Source: JAXGQE01 sp040766585
GTDB lineage: Bacteria > Bacillota > SLNR01
Reading direction: 5' to 3'
DNA length: 64,000 nt
NCBI GenBank assembly: GCA_040766585.1
Contig: JAXGQE010000001.1
Span: 62,001 to 126,000 of the forward strand
A program made the translations under genes and the position numbers. Numbering within the stretch: position 1 is the first letter of the stretch; every line of letters begins with the position of its first letter. Shown piece after piece: positions 25,176-34,813 of this stretch. The notes below the pieces were generated by a model that made no database searches, was not told the origin of the DNA, and saw only the letters and a list, made by a program, of their open reading frames with translations.

Positions 25176-26258
25176 TCAATCCCGTTCCAGCAGATCTGCG
25201 GCATAGGCCGCGTTCCGTTCAGCAGCCTCCTGCAGAGGAGGCATAATTTCATTGAGATGCCGGATCGTTTCTTCTCTTTGACGGTACGCACTGCCAATTT
25301 GCTGATAAAGTGCTTCCGGCTGAAAGGAGTCAAACACCGTGTTCCATGTCTCCATACCGGTCAGCTTCATAAACTGAGTCACTTTGGGATCGTAGCTGAT
25401 CCCTACATACGGAACCCGCTGCAGCCCGGACAGAATCAGTCCATGGAGCCTCATGCTGACCACCATTTCCATGCACCCCAGACGCTGGGCCACCGATATG
25501 GGTGTGATGCCCGGCTCGCTCTGGCTCACTTTCTCTGTATGTTGAACAGATTGCAGCACCCGGGCTGCCATCTGTCTGTCTTCATCGCCATGAAGAGGGA
25601 TCATTTCCACGTCCCGCCCAGTCTCCGCCACCACCCGGTCGATGATCCGGGCAAAGTCCGCAGCTCTCTCTTCCCAGCCCGGCCACGTCCTCAGGCAAAA
25701 GCCGATGGTCGGCATTGGATCCGATCCGGGTACCAGTTCTCGGATGGAAAGGGCCGGATCCGCTGTCACATGAATGGACGGGCGGGTCACGCCGCAGTCG
25801 ACCAGCAAATCCGCTGACTCCTGATCCCGAACCGTAATCCCATCCACCCGGTTGGAAAACCACCGAACCTGCCGTTTTCCCCACAAGGAGGTTATGGGCC
25901 CCACTCCCAGTCCGTAATACATCACTTTTTTCCCCTGGGCTTTAGCCATCCCCACCCGGCTGAACCAAAATGGCAGGATCCTTCTTTCCCGATCCTGGAG
26001 CAGTCCCCCTCCACCCAGAATAAAAAGATCGGTCTTGCGGATTGCCTGCCAGACCGCGTCCAACCCATCCCACCGCCGTCCGGCAAAAACAGCCTGAACC
26101 GGCAGCTCCCTCTCGGTTTTGGCCGGATCAGCCGAAAGAACGGTGATGGAAAGATCCGGCATTCTTCTGCGCAGCGATTCCACCATCCCTTTCAGGATCA
26201 TCTCATCGCCGGTATTCTCATATCCGTAATAGCCGAAAATCAGGACGTTCTTCTTCAT
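25176..26258 (-). CDS. csaB: CsaB-type polysaccharide pyruvyl transferase
   Basis: A 360-residue protein of the PS_pyruv_trans family. FGYYGYENTGDEMIL at the N-terminus, ILGGGGLLQD, VMYYGLGVGP and SMRLHGLILS are the conserved blocks of CsaB. CsaB adds ketal pyruvate to the secondary cell-wall polymer so that SLH-domain S-layer proteins can bind. It is the last gene of a cluster of two glycosyltransferases, an epimerase, a ligase-like protein and DUF5693, which probably make the polymer. The ATG start is four bases from the upstream stop. S-layer proteins with SLH domains are not in this window. Confidence 0.92.
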   Translation of the reverse strand: MKKNVLIFGYYGYENTGDEMILKGMVESLRRRMPDLSITVLSADPAKTERELPVQAVFAGRRWDGLDAVWQAIRKTDLFILGGGGLLQDRERRILPFWFSRVGMAKAQGKKVMYYGLGVGPITSLWGKRQVRWFSNRVDGITVRDQESADLLVDCGVTRPSIHVTADPALSIRELVPGSDPMPTIGFCLRTWPGWEERAADFARIIDRVVAETGRDVEMIPLHGDEDRQMAARVLQSVQHTEKVSQSEPGITPISVAQRLGCMEMVVSMRLHGLILSGLQRVPYVGISYDPKVTQFMKLTGMETWNTVFDSFQPEALYQQIGSAYRQREETIRHLNEIMPPLQEAAERNAAYAADLLERD

Positions 26259-26262
26259 GTTT

Positions 26263-27408
26263 TCACTCTTTTCTCATATCGATCACAGACTCCATGGTTT
26301 GTATCCGCTGATCCCAGGATTGATCCACCACCCGGTCCTGCCGGCTTTGGTTCTGATCCGGAGTATTTCCCGTGTCAATCATCTGGGAGATACCTGCTTC
26401 AAATTCCCCGGCCTGGTCCACCAGAACAATACAATCCTGAAAAGCTTCCAGTTCCGGAAGCCGGGAAGCCACCACCGGTTTCCCCGCTGCCAGGTACTCA
26501 TACAATTTGATGGGATTCACACTGCGGGTCAGTTCATTCTGGACAAATGGAATTACGCAGACCGCGAATTGACGCAGGTAATCCGGCAGTACCTCATACT
26601 TTTTTTCCCCCAGAAAATGTACATTGCTCAGATCCTCCAGAGTACCCACATCCGTATGCACCGGTCCGATGATCACAAACGACCAGTCCGGCCGGTTCTG
26701 GGCAGCCTGCCGAATCCAGGCCTGATTGAACCAATCGTGCACATACCCGATATACCCCACCACCGGATGGGGCACAGAGGCCAGATCCTCCGGTATGGGG
26801 CCATCCTCCTGGGCCTTTTTGAAATGGGTAACATCGGCCCCATTGGGGACCAGAAACACAGCATCGCTAAACTGCCTGCAGCGCTGGGCCAGATGGCGGG
26901 CGGATGCAAAGACAATATCCGCCCTCTGTATTAGCCGGTTTTCCATCGACGCTACGACCCGGGGGTTGTGTCCGGGAAACGCTCCATGATCATCCACGCA
27001 GTCGTAGATGACCATGGATTCGCCCAGTTTGCCCACAAGGTCCGCCGAGGTATGCAGGTATGTCCAGAGAATCACATTTTCCATCCCTAAAGAATCCACG
27101 GCCGCTTTCACAGTCGCGGCAATGGTCTTCTGGTTGACGGCATTCAGCCCGAAAAGACGGCTGCCAAAGGGATGAATCATAGGCAGATCCATCACATACA
27201 AGCGATCCGTTACAGGGGTGACTCCCCTCTTCCAGGCATCTTTCTTATTTTTCGCGGCCGGATCGCGCAGCGGCGACAGCCAGCTGGCCGGCGGGTTCAC
27301 ATACAAAATCCGGTTGCGCTGGGAAAACCGCTTCATCAGCTGCTGGGATCGGTTTTGAATGCCGTCCCAATCCACGGCGGCTATGCAGACCATATCACGA
27401 TTGATCAC
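26263..27408 (-). CDS. Glycosyltransferase, TuaH-like
   Basis: A 381-residue GT-B-fold glycosyltransferase. The N-terminal half has a distinctive opening (IAAVDWDGIQNRSQQLM). The C-terminal nucleotide-sugar half has VGYIGYVHDWFN and the donor-binding NPIKLYEYLAAGKPVVAS block of GT4-like enzymes. The closest remembered relatives are TuaH-type proteins of teichuronic-acid and related polymers. The GTG at 27408 follows GGAGG by nine bases and overlaps the end of the epimerase gene by 14 bases. The product is likely one step in assembly of the polymer that CsaB modifies. Confidence 0.87.
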   Translation of the reverse strand: MINRDMVCIAAVDWDGIQNRSQQLMKRFSQRNRILYVNPPASWLSPLRDPAAKNKKDAWKRGVTPVTDRLYVMDLPMIHPFGSRLFGLNAVNQKTIAATVKAAVDSLGMENVILWTYLHTSADLVGKLGESMVIYDCVDDHGAFPGHNPRVVASMENRLIQRADIVFASARHLAQRCRQFSDAVFLVPNGADVTHFKKAQEDGPIPEDLASVPHPVVGYIGYVHDWFNQAWIRQAAQNRPDWSFVIIGPVHTDVGTLEDLSNVHFLGEKKYEVLPDYLRQFAVCVIPFVQNELTRSVNPIKLYEYLAAGKPVVASRLPELEAFQDCIVLVDQAGEFEAGISQMIDTGNTPDQNQSRQDRVVDQSWDQRIQTMESVIDMRKE

Positions 27409-28342
27409 GGGGATCTCCCTCCTGCGCGGTCCGTCTGCTGGAATACTGAAAGGTTTCCTTCAACCCCTCCGCCAGCGCAGTCCGGGCCGTCCAGCCCAGA
27501 CGGATTCGAGCCCGCTGACAGTCCAGGGCACTGAAGCGAATATCGCCGGGTCGGGCATCCCCATACTCAGCCTGAATCGGATGATGGCAGGCCTTCTCCA
27601 TAGCCTCCAGCAAATCCTGCACCGAAGTCTCCGTTTGTGTACCGATATTGAAAACCCCGGTTTCCTCACTCATCAGCGCTGCTGCATTGGCCCGGGCCAC
27701 ATCTCCCACATACACAAAATCCCGGGTCTGAAGGCCATCCCCCTGGATGCATGGCGCCGTACCGGCCAGAATCTGCTGGCAAAACACCGACACCACACCG
27801 CCTTCACCTTTGGCGATCTGCCGCGGTCCATACACATTGGCGTAGCGGAGAGCGCAGGTCGACAGTCCGTAGTTCACGGCGTAGGCAGCCAGATAATGTT
27901 CCCCGGCCATTTTGGATATCCCGTAGGGTGAAAACGGTCTGATCGGACTGTCTTCACCAATGGGAACCCCTTCCGGATTCCCATAGACTGCTGCCGACGA
28001 AGCCATCAAAAAGCGCCGGCTTCCGAATTTGCGGCTAAGCTCCAGAAGGTGGATGGTTCCTTCTATATTGATTCTTGCATCTTCCATGGGGTGAGCCATG
28101 GAGCGGCTGACGCTGATCTGGGCTGCCTGGTGAATCACAGCCTGAGGGGGATCATCCCCAAAAATCGTATCCAATTGACTATCCAAAATATCCATATGCA
28201 AGAAACGGGCACATCGGTGAATGTTTTCTTTTCTACCGGTGCTGAGGTTATCAACGACCGTAACCCGATGATTGTCCCGGATCAGATGATCAACAATATG
28301 GGAACCAATGAATCCGGCTCCGCCTGTAACCCAAATATGCAT
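27395..28342 (-). CDS. NAD-dependent sugar-nucleotide epimerase (GalE-like)
   Basis: A 315-residue extended short-chain dehydrogenase. The Rossmann motif GGAGFIG is at 7-13, the NAD-ribose Asp at 31 (VVDNLSTG), the active-site Ser pair near 115 (MASSAAVYG) and the catalytic pair Tyr140/Lys144 (YGISK). VYGPRQ and a C-terminal sugar-binding region follow. It is a UDP-glucose 4-epimerase relative; the exact sugar cannot be assigned. It lies between two glycosyltransferase genes, overlapping one and four bases from the other, so it probably supplies a sugar nucleotide for the same polymer. Confidence 0.9.
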   Translation of the reverse strand: MHIWVTGGAGFIGSHIVDHLIRDNHRVTVVDNLSTGRKENIHRCARFLHMDILDSQLDTIFGDDPPQAVIHQAAQISVSRSMAHPMEDARINIEGTIHLLELSRKFGSRRFLMASSAAVYGNPEGVPIGEDSPIRPFSPYGISKMAGEHYLAAYAVNYGLSTCALRYANVYGPRQIAKGEGGVVSVFCQQILAGTAPCIQGDGLQTRDFVYVGDVARANAAALMSEETGVFNIGTQTETSVQDLLEAMEKACHHPIQAEYGDARPGDIRFSALDCQRARIRLGWTARTALAEGLKETFQYSSRRTAQEGDPRDQS

Positions 28343-28345
28343 CGT

Positions 28346-29512
28346 CTATCCCTCCGTTCCCGCCGCATTGTCACCGGGCAAGACGCCCTCCAGGAGCTGC
28401 CGGTACAAATTCTGTGTTTTTTCAGTCACAATCTCCACGGTGTATTCCCGATCCAATGTCAGCTGGGCTTCCAGCTGAAAACGACGGGCCAGATCGGTAT
28501 CCTCCAACAGCCTCATGATTCGCTCTGCCAGGCTTTCCGGATTATGAGGCTCCACCATGAACCCGTTTTTCTGGTCCACCAGCACTTCAGGAACACCGCC
28601 CACCCGAGTGGCAATGGCCGGTACTCCGGCAGCCATGGCTTCCAGAAGAACAATGGGTCCCCCTTCTGTAAACGAAGAGATGACAAACACATCCATCATG
28701 CTGAAAAAGGCGGGGATGTTTTCCTGAAACCCGGTGAAGAGAACCTGTTCATGGATCTTCAGTTTCCTGGCCAGTTCCTGCAGAGAATCCAGACACGGCC
28801 CTTCGCCCACAATCATAAACACAGCCTCAGGGAAGCGGTCTTTCACTTTCTGCGCCGCTTTCAAGAAGACATCGTATCCCTTAATGGGAACCAGCCGCCC
28901 CACGGCCCCAATCACTTTCTGATGAGGCTGAATATTCCATTCCGCCCGAATTTCAGCTGCATCCTCTGCGCTAAACCGGCGGAAAGGGACAGCATCAATC
29001 CCGTTATGGATCACCGACATTTTATGGGCCGGAATGCCCTGCTGCACCAGGTACATTTTCAGCTGATGCGAGACGCAGATCAAATGCTCCGCCATAGGGG
29101 ACGAGAGACGGTCCACCAGAGAAAAGAACCAGTTGCCCCATTGAGTCGGGTAGTCCATGGATACCCGGCTGTGGATCGTGGTGACAATATGTTTCATTCC
29201 TGCCAGACGAGCCCCTGTTCGACCGCAGAAATTGGCCCGAACACCGTGGGTATGAACCAAATCCGGCTGCTGTTGTTTCAAATACGATGCGATTCGAAAT
29301 ATGACGGCCATATCCAGATTGTTTACCATGGAAAAAACCTGGACCGGAAAGCCCTGCATCCGGGCTTCTTCCGCCAGGGGACCATCGTTCAGGCAGATCA
29401 GGCTTACCCGAAACGATTGGGGATCCATATTTTTCAAAAGCGACAGTATGTGGGTTTTGGCTCCGCCCCTGTCCCCGCCGCCAACAATATGGGTGATCAT
29501 ATATTGAGACAA
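28346..29512 (-). CDS. Family 4 glycosyltransferase
   Basis: A 388-residue GT-B glycosyltransferase. The N-terminal acceptor half begins THIVGGGDRGGAKTHI. The GT4 donor site shows as IGAVGRLVPIKGYD, and the E-x7-E type motif as SSFTEGGPIVLLEAMAAGVP. The start is TTG at 29512, with GGAGGGG about six bases upstream; an in-frame ATG four codons later has no site of its own. It lies 17 bases downstream of the O-antigen-ligase-like gene. The role in surface polymer synthesis is inferred from context. Confidence 0.92.
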   Translation of the reverse strand: MSQYMITHIVGGGDRGGAKTHILSLLKNMDPQSFRVSLICLNDGPLAEEARMQGFPVQVFSMVNNLDMAVIFRIASYLKQQQPDLVHTHGVRANFCGRTGARLAGMKHIVTTIHSRVSMDYPTQWGNWFFSLVDRLSSPMAEHLICVSHQLKMYLVQQGIPAHKMSVIHNGIDAVPFRRFSAEDAAEIRAEWNIQPHQKVIGAVGRLVPIKGYDVFLKAAQKVKDRFPEAVFMIVGEGPCLDSLQELARKLKIHEQVLFTGFQENIPAFFSMMDVFVISSFTEGGPIVLLEAMAAGVPAIATRVGGVPEVLVDQKNGFMVEPHNPESLAERIMRLLEDTDLARRFQLEAQLTLDREYTVEIVTEKTQNLYRQLLEGVLPGDNAAGTEG

Positions 29513-29528
29513 TAAGACCCCTCCTGCG

Positions 29529-30815
29529 TTACGGCATCAAAGAATCCGACCGCCGGGGCGGCTGCCAGTTCAAATGCACCATGGCCGTCATCACGCCCAG
29601 AAGAAACCACCAGTACGTGGACACGAAAAGCACTTCAAAAACACTGACTGTTACGTTCTGAACAATCACGGCCACCAGTCCCGCCGTTCCTCCAGCCAGT
29701 ACGGCTATCTGGAAAGGATCCTTCAGCCAGCGTCCCCCCCGGTTAAACGGGGCCATCAGACTTCGCCCCATCAGCCACAGAAAAGCCAACAGTCCGGATA
29801 CTCCGATTTCGGCACCCACCTTCAGATAGTGGTTGTCCACCCAGATGGAATCCGGGATCAGGTGCCGGCGGGCCACAGCATCACCGAAAGTCCCCGGTCC
29901 CACGCCCAGCCAGGGATGGGTGATCATTCGCTCAAAGGCCTGCTTCCAAAAGAAAATCCGCCCCCATTTGGCGCTGATCCTCAGGTATTCCGGTGAAAAA
30001 AGCACCAATATCCGGTCCTTGATGGTCTGAGGCAGGATAAAAGGACTGGCTGCAAGGCCCAGAAGAAGCAGCCATAGAATCCGCCGATCCACCATCCAAC
30101 CCAGCAGCACCAGCGACAGAGCAAATCCCAGCCAGGCTCCCCGGGAGAAAGTGAACACCAGGCAGATGGAAAGGATCATAAAGATGCTGCCATAGATGAT
30201 TTTCTGACCCCAGCCAGCGCTTTTAAAAAACAGGGCCAGCGCCACCGGAGCCATGAGAATCAGATACCCTCCCAACGCATTGGGGTTTCCCATGGTGGAA
30301 AACACCCGGGTGCGAATGCCCGCTTCCGCATCGCCAAACAGCCATCGGTCCGGGGTTTCCAGACCGCTGGCAAACTGATATATACCGTAAACCGCAATCA
30401 CTGTCACGCAAATCAGCATAATGATCACCAAAATTCGTACCTGCCGCTGACTACGGATCAGATTGTATCCCACCAGATAGAAAAGTGACCCCTGGAGCAG
30501 CACCCGAATGGCTTCAACCCCCAAAAAAGTCGGGACCCGGTTCACCACCACCGACAAAACCGCCAGTGTCAGCATCACTGCCAAAGGCAGGGTCACCAAA
30601 GAAGGGCGAAACTCCCAGTTTTTATTCAACACCATACGGACCGCCCAGGCAGCCAAAAGCCCCCCCAACAAGGCTTCATCCCATCCGGCTGCAAAAGCCG
30701 GAGACAGCGGACTGGCCCGCAGGACATAATCCACCAATGAAAAGCCAGCAGCGGCCAAAAGCCCCCACCAGACGATCCCATCCAGATATTGAACTGCCTG
30801 CCGATTTGGTTTCAT
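29529..30815 (-). CDS. O-antigen ligase / Wzy_C family membrane protein
   Basis: A 428-residue polytopic membrane protein with about 12 hydrophobic segments and a large extracellular loop near residues 260-340. That loop carries the Wzy_C-type signature MITHPWLGVGPGTFG and a conserved His (DNHYLKVGAEIG). In monoderm bacteria such proteins polymerise or ligate wall glycans. The ATG at 30815 follows AGGAGA by seven bases; another in-frame ATG at 30833 overlaps the DUF5693 stop. Both keep the gene in the same operon. Confidence 0.9.
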   Translation of the reverse strand: MKPNRQAVQYLDGIVWWGLLAAAGFSLVDYVLRASPLSPAFAAGWDEALLGGLLAAWAVRMVLNKNWEFRPSLVTLPLAVMLTLAVLSVVVNRVPTFLGVEAIRVLLQGSLFYLVGYNLIRSQRQVRILVIIMLICVTVIAVYGIYQFASGLETPDRWLFGDAEAGIRTRVFSTMGNPNALGGYLILMAPVALALFFKSAGWGQKIIYGSIFMILSICLVFTFSRGAWLGFALSLVLLGWMVDRRILWLLLLGLAASPFILPQTIKDRILVLFSPEYLRISAKWGRIFFWKQAFERMITHPWLGVGPGTFGDAVARRHLIPDSIWVDNHYLKVGAEIGVSGLLAFLWLMGRSLMAPFNRGGRWLKDPFQIAVLAGGTAGLVAVIVQNVTVSVFEVLFVSTYWWFLLGVMTAMVHLNWQPPRRSDSLMP

Positions 30816-30829
30816 GCTCTGCTCTCCTG

Positions 30830-32851
30830 TCATCCTCTTGCCCGCTGGGATTTGCCGCGAGAGGCCTTTTTCCGCCGCTCAGCCTGCTTCATACCGATCC
30901 CCCAAATCACAATGAAAACAATTCCAGCCAGCGCCCCCAGCCACAATCCATTCAGAGTCCGAATCAATGACTCCATCAGGGGTGTGCGTATATGCAAAAA
31001 TGTGTTCATCACTGAAATCTGCCCGATGGTGCCGGCAGCAAACAAACCAATTAGATACTTCCTGTAGCGCTGCAGGGCGGCCATGCAGGCCAGAATCAGC
31101 ATAGGATGCCCCACCAGAAATTCTTTGGTTCGAGGACGCACCGTTAAAACATCCCCCAGCCAGCCCCGGACCATGCTTTCCACAGAACTGATTTCGGTAT
31201 TGCCGGAGCGGAAAAGATACAGATAGGCCAGTCCCGCAAAAAGGCCAACCAGCAAAATATCCTGAACACGGATGCTCCTGCGGAAAAAATCCGACAGTTC
31301 TTTAAACAAACTGGCATGCCGCTCCCGGCTAAACGAACTTCCCCACAGATAGATGACCAGTACGGCCAGTAACGGGGCGATGTAGGATACTTTGACACCC
31401 CGGAAATAGTCCGCATCCAAAATGAAGCGATTGGTCGACAGCAGCGCCGAAACCAGGGCTGCTCCCCCCAGGGTAATCAGTGTGGTTTTGATCCACAGAT
31501 AATAGGTATCCCCCCACCGGGCTGCATACCGGTCCGGGCGAAAGAAAGCCCGGTCCTGCATTAGAAGGGTCATGGCCAGCACCGGAAAGACCAGGGCTCC
31601 GGCCAGTGCCCAGCCCCACTGTAGAACAGCCAGCTGAGAGACAGAAACCGTCAGTCCAGCCAACCCGATCAAACCGGCCAGGCCCAACAGTTGGACATTG
31701 GCAGAGATTGTAAACAGCAGATTCATCAGCAGCATAAAGGTTGCAGCGATTCCTGCCATTAGCAGGATCTGCATGGCCGGGTGCTGCATCGGCATCTGGG
31801 GATAAGAAGGGGCCGAACCGGTCCGGTATCCAGCTTGATAAATCTCCTGATTGAGCTGATCCAGATAGGTCAGATTCCGCTGATATGCCGGTTCATCCCC
31901 CTGAGCCTGGTAAAAGGGCCGCAGATAGAGAATCCGGATCCGGTATTCACGAATGGAGTTCATCCAGCGGTCAATCATATCGTCGGTGCTTTTGACATTG
32001 TTGGTGATGCTTCTGGATACAATGTAGGCCCGGGCACCCCGTTCTGCCGTTTGTTCCAAAAGCTCGTCGATTCCTGGCATGGCCATATATCCCAGGAGGG
32101 TATCCGGAGGTTGAATCAGCCCCGTCACCATCTGACGGTCATTCATGATGCCGGCCGTCTGGGAAATGTCATCCGGATAACCCGGAACAGACGGCCCTCC
32201 GAAAAGAACGCTGCGCACGTCCCCGTACGGCTCCAGTGACTGAAGGATCCGGGAATACCGCAAAGGCGTTGTTCCGCTGCTGTAGATTACCGGAATCAGA
32301 TCCAGACCGGATTCGGCAATCAGAGCCAAATCCGCACCCGAAAACCCGACTCTTTGAGCCAGAAGTTCATCGTAGGCCAAGACTACCTGAATACCCCACG
32401 GCTCGGACAGCGGCAGATTGGCCACTTTCTGATCCCCCCAGCGGGAAACCAGCTCTGCCTGAATCTGTATGATCAGGGGCAAATCATCCCCAAACAGGTA
32501 GGTGGAATGCGGATCGACAACGATTTCGCCGGGAAGGTCCCATTCACCCAGACGCTGCATCTCCAGCATTTTTACTCCGGAAATGACGCTGATATCGCCC
32601 TGCTTCAGATGATCTTCCACCGTTTTCTCGCGGATTACCACCGCCTGAAGGCCATGTTCTTTCAACTCGGTCAGATACATGGCCAGAGGAATCTGCCACA
32701 GATCCTGGCGGTTGGCCAGATCATCATAATCCATGGCAATCTGCACCGTGCCATCGCTGCCGTCTACCTGCATCCGAGAATACAGCACGAAGATGCTTCC
32801 CAGCAGAGCCGCTATTAAAATGAACGCCATCATCGAATTCATCCGTTTCAT
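30830..32851 (-). CDS. DUF5693 family membrane protein
   Basis: A 673-residue protein of the DUF5693 family. An N-terminal helix (8-25) is followed by a large extracytoplasmic domain (about 30-325, with YDDLANRQDLW, VIPVIYSSGTTPLRYSR and RILYLRPFYQ). About ten C-terminal helices and a basic tail (KQAERRKKASRGKSQRARG) follow. The family has no established biochemistry but is regularly found with csaB, as here, so a role in wall-polymer export or S-layer attachment is a reasonable inference. It heads the cluster; the ATG follows GGAGGGTACTCG. A terminator 90 bases upstream separates it from the Yip1 gene. Confidence 0.85.
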   Translation of the reverse strand: MKRMNSMMAFILIAALLGSIFVLYSRMQVDGSDGTVQIAMDYDDLANRQDLWQIPLAMYLTELKEHGLQAVVIREKTVEDHLKQGDISVISGVKMLEMQRLGEWDLPGEIVVDPHSTYLFGDDLPLIIQIQAELVSRWGDQKVANLPLSEPWGIQVVLAYDELLAQRVGFSGADLALIAESGLDLIPVIYSSGTTPLRYSRILQSLEPYGDVRSVLFGGPSVPGYPDDISQTAGIMNDRQMVTGLIQPPDTLLGYMAMPGIDELLEQTAERGARAYIVSRSITNNVKSTDDMIDRWMNSIREYRIRILYLRPFYQAQGDEPAYQRNLTYLDQLNQEIYQAGYRTGSAPSYPQMPMQHPAMQILLMAGIAATFMLLMNLLFTISANVQLLGLAGLIGLAGLTVSVSQLAVLQWGWALAGALVFPVLAMTLLMQDRAFFRPDRYAARWGDTYYLWIKTTLITLGGAALVSALLSTNRFILDADYFRGVKVSYIAPLLAVLVIYLWGSSFSRERHASLFKELSDFFRRSIRVQDILLVGLFAGLAYLYLFRSGNTEISSVESMVRGWLGDVLTVRPRTKEFLVGHPMLILACMAALQRYRKYLIGLFAAGTIGQISVMNTFLHIRTPLMESLIRTLNGLWLGALAGIVFIVIWGIGMKQAERRKKASRGKSQRARG

Positions 32852-32939
32852 CGAGTACCCTCCAGCATCAAGATACGAAAGTACTTATTCGATAAGCGTA
32901 CGGAGAGTCCTGCCGAATCGGTCCAGCAAAGAAGGCCAG

Positions 32940-32965
32940 AAAAAAGACCGACTGCAAGGTCGGTC
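32940..32965 (-). terminator. Intrinsic terminator after the Yip1-like gene
   Basis: On the minus strand GACCGAC-CTTGCA-GTCGGTC (7-bp stem) is followed by TTTTTTCT. Confidence 0.8.
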
Positions 32966-32986
32966 GCCGATTCTCCCGTATGTGGT

Positions 32987-33736
32987 TTACATACCCGGCA
33001 TGAGTGGAAACTCTGTCAAACCCATTCCCATGATCACCAAAATGGTGAATAGAGTCATTCCCAGCACCAAAAGCACAATGCTGATGAAGGGAATCAGAAC
33101 AGTCCAGATGGACTTTCCGGTACTTAATCCATGAACCGAGCGAACAGCTAAAACGGTCAGTACAACCACCCACACAGTCAGTGCGAATGTCAGCAGGTTG
33201 GCTGCCCGGGGCCAGTTTTCTCCAATCAGAAGCGATACCGGGGCGGAAAACAGAGACGGTGCGTATGTAAACCCCAGCGCTGTAAACAGTTGTCGCCCCC
33301 GGCCTTTTCCTCCCAGAAACTCGGCCAGAAGCTGCAGAACGGAGGCGTTGAAAAACCATCCGATCAGCGCCATGGCCAGGATCATAATGGGTAAAAATGA
33401 AATGAATGCGCTGCCCAAAAGATTGGGAAACTGTTCTCGAACCATGGCAACCCCATTGATCAGAGACAGCATCTGCACAATCAGGAAAAACAGGACAGCC
33501 TGTCCCACAGGAGGATTTTCTGCGATGGCTTCAAAGGCTGCCACCGGAGAAAAAAACACACCGTAGATGGTTTCCAAAAAACCAGGACTCTTTTTCTCTT
33601 TCGGTCCAGCGGGTTGGATTTCGATCTCAGTCTGATTCTGAATATCTTCGCTTTCCGGATGGGGCTGGATCTCTTCGTGTTCCATTGCCTGTGACTCTTC
33701 TGAGTCACGTGGATTCACCGGTTCGTGTTCAGTCAT
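32987..33736 (-). CDS. Yip1-domain membrane protein
   Basis: A 249-residue protein with a polar acidic N-terminus (about 1-50, rich in Glu, Gln and Pro) and a Yip1-type membrane domain with five hydrophobic segments (from about residue 75 to the end). The block FLETIYGVFFSPVAAFEAIAENP is typical of bacterial Yip1 proteins. The function is unknown. The ATG at 33736 lies eight bases after AGAGGAG. It is 23 bases downstream of sppA and is probably the second gene of that operon; a terminator follows. Confidence 0.8.
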   Translation of the reverse strand: MTEHEPVNPRDSEESQAMEHEEIQPHPESEDIQNQTEIEIQPAGPKEKKSPGFLETIYGVFFSPVAAFEAIAENPPVGQAVLFFLIVQMLSLINGVAMVREQFPNLLGSAFISFLPIMILAMALIGWFFNASVLQLLAEFLGGKGRGRQLFTALGFTYAPSLFSAPVSLLIGENWPRAANLLTFALTVWVVVLTVLAVRSVHGLSTGKSIWTVLIPFISIVLLVLGMTLFTILVIMGMGLTEFPLMPGM

Positions 33737-33759
33737 GGACGGTCTCCTCTCCATTTATA

Positions 33760-34689
33760 TTACGGCAGTACGCCTTCATAGATCAGCAGCAGCGTATGGA
33801 TCAGCGCCCCATCCTGGGGTGTTCCGATTCCCGCAGCCCCCGACAGGCCGAAAAACATATCCCACCAGGACCCGGAGGAGTATTCAAACACCGAGTACGA
33901 ACCGTCAATTCCGGCCAGCTCGGCTGCCCGCTGGATTGCCTGGTAATAGTTTCCGATTTCGTCCACCAGCCCCAGTTCCAGGGCCTGACGACCGCTGTAT
34001 ACTCGACCGTCCGCCAATTCACGTACTCGATCTTCAGACATATTCCGACCGTCTGCTACTACTTCCACAAATTGATCAAAAATATCGTCCACCATTTCCT
34101 GCAGAATTTGCAATTCCTTTTCGGTGGGATCCCGGGCATCGCTGCCCATGTCTTTGAATTCACCGCTTTTGATGGTGATGTATTCGATTCCCACCCGATC
34201 GTACAGTTCCGAGTAATTCACAATCTGGGAAATGACCCCGATACTTCCGGTTGTCGTGGAACCGTTGGCCAGTATTCTGTCAGCATACGCCGACACCCAG
34301 TATCCGCCCGATGCTGCCACATCACTCATGGAAACAACCACCGGTTTACCCGCATCGCTGGTCTTTTTCACCTCGTACCCAATTTCTTCCGATGCTGCGG
34401 AAGTCCCTCCGGGGCTGTTGATGCGCAGAACCACCGCCCGTACAGTGGGATCTTCCCGCGCTTCTTTCAGCTGCCGAATGATGGAGTCGGACCCGGCCAC
34501 AGTACCCAGGAAACTGGCACCTCCCTGGCCGCCGGCAATGACACCCTGAATGTGGATGACCTGAATGCGGTGATTCCCCAAGCCCCCGCTACCTCCCGTA
34601 CCAGGAATGGAGTTGCCCATGGCACTGATCACGATGGTCAGAAAAACCAAAGCCAGAATCAAACCGCCAATCCACGATTTCTTTGACAA
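33760..34689 (-). CDS. sppA: Signal peptide peptidase SppA
   Basis: A 309-residue membrane-anchored serine protease of the short Firmicutes SppA type. An N-terminal anchor (about 7-24) precedes a ClpP-fold domain with INSPGGTSAASEEI, the nucleophile Ser127 in DVAASGGYW, and the general-base Lys in the YITIKSGEFKDMGS region. It degrades leftover signal peptides in the membrane. The TTG at 34689 follows GGAGGG by seven bases; the frame upstream has no other good site. It is divergent from an alpha/beta-hydrolase gene. Confidence 0.93.
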   Translation of the reverse strand: MSKKSWIGGLILALVFLTIVISAMGNSIPGTGGSGGLGNHRIQVIHIQGVIAGGQGGASFLGTVAGSDSIIRQLKEAREDPTVRAVVLRINSPGGTSAASEEIGYEVKKTSDAGKPVVVSMSDVAASGGYWVSAYADRILANGSTTTGSIGVISQIVNYSELYDRVGIEYITIKSGEFKDMGSDARDPTEKELQILQEMVDDIFDQFVEVVADGRNMSEDRVRELADGRVYSGRQALELGLVDEIGNYYQAIQRAAELAGIDGSYSVFEYSSGSWWDMFFGLSGAAGIGTPQDGALIHTLLLIYEGVLP

Positions 34690-34813
34690 GACGATCCCTC
34701 CTTTTTGCAACCCGCTGGAAACGTGCCGGAGAAGGAAATCTCCGTCCGATCCAGAAAAATACATGCATCCAACCGATACGGCTCCTCCAACTGATAGATT
34801 GGGAGGGATTCTT

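Noticed and set aside
28049..29515. 488-codon open frame on the plus strand
   Set aside because: It lies wholly opposite the family 4 glycosyltransferase and epimerase genes, whose motifs are clear.
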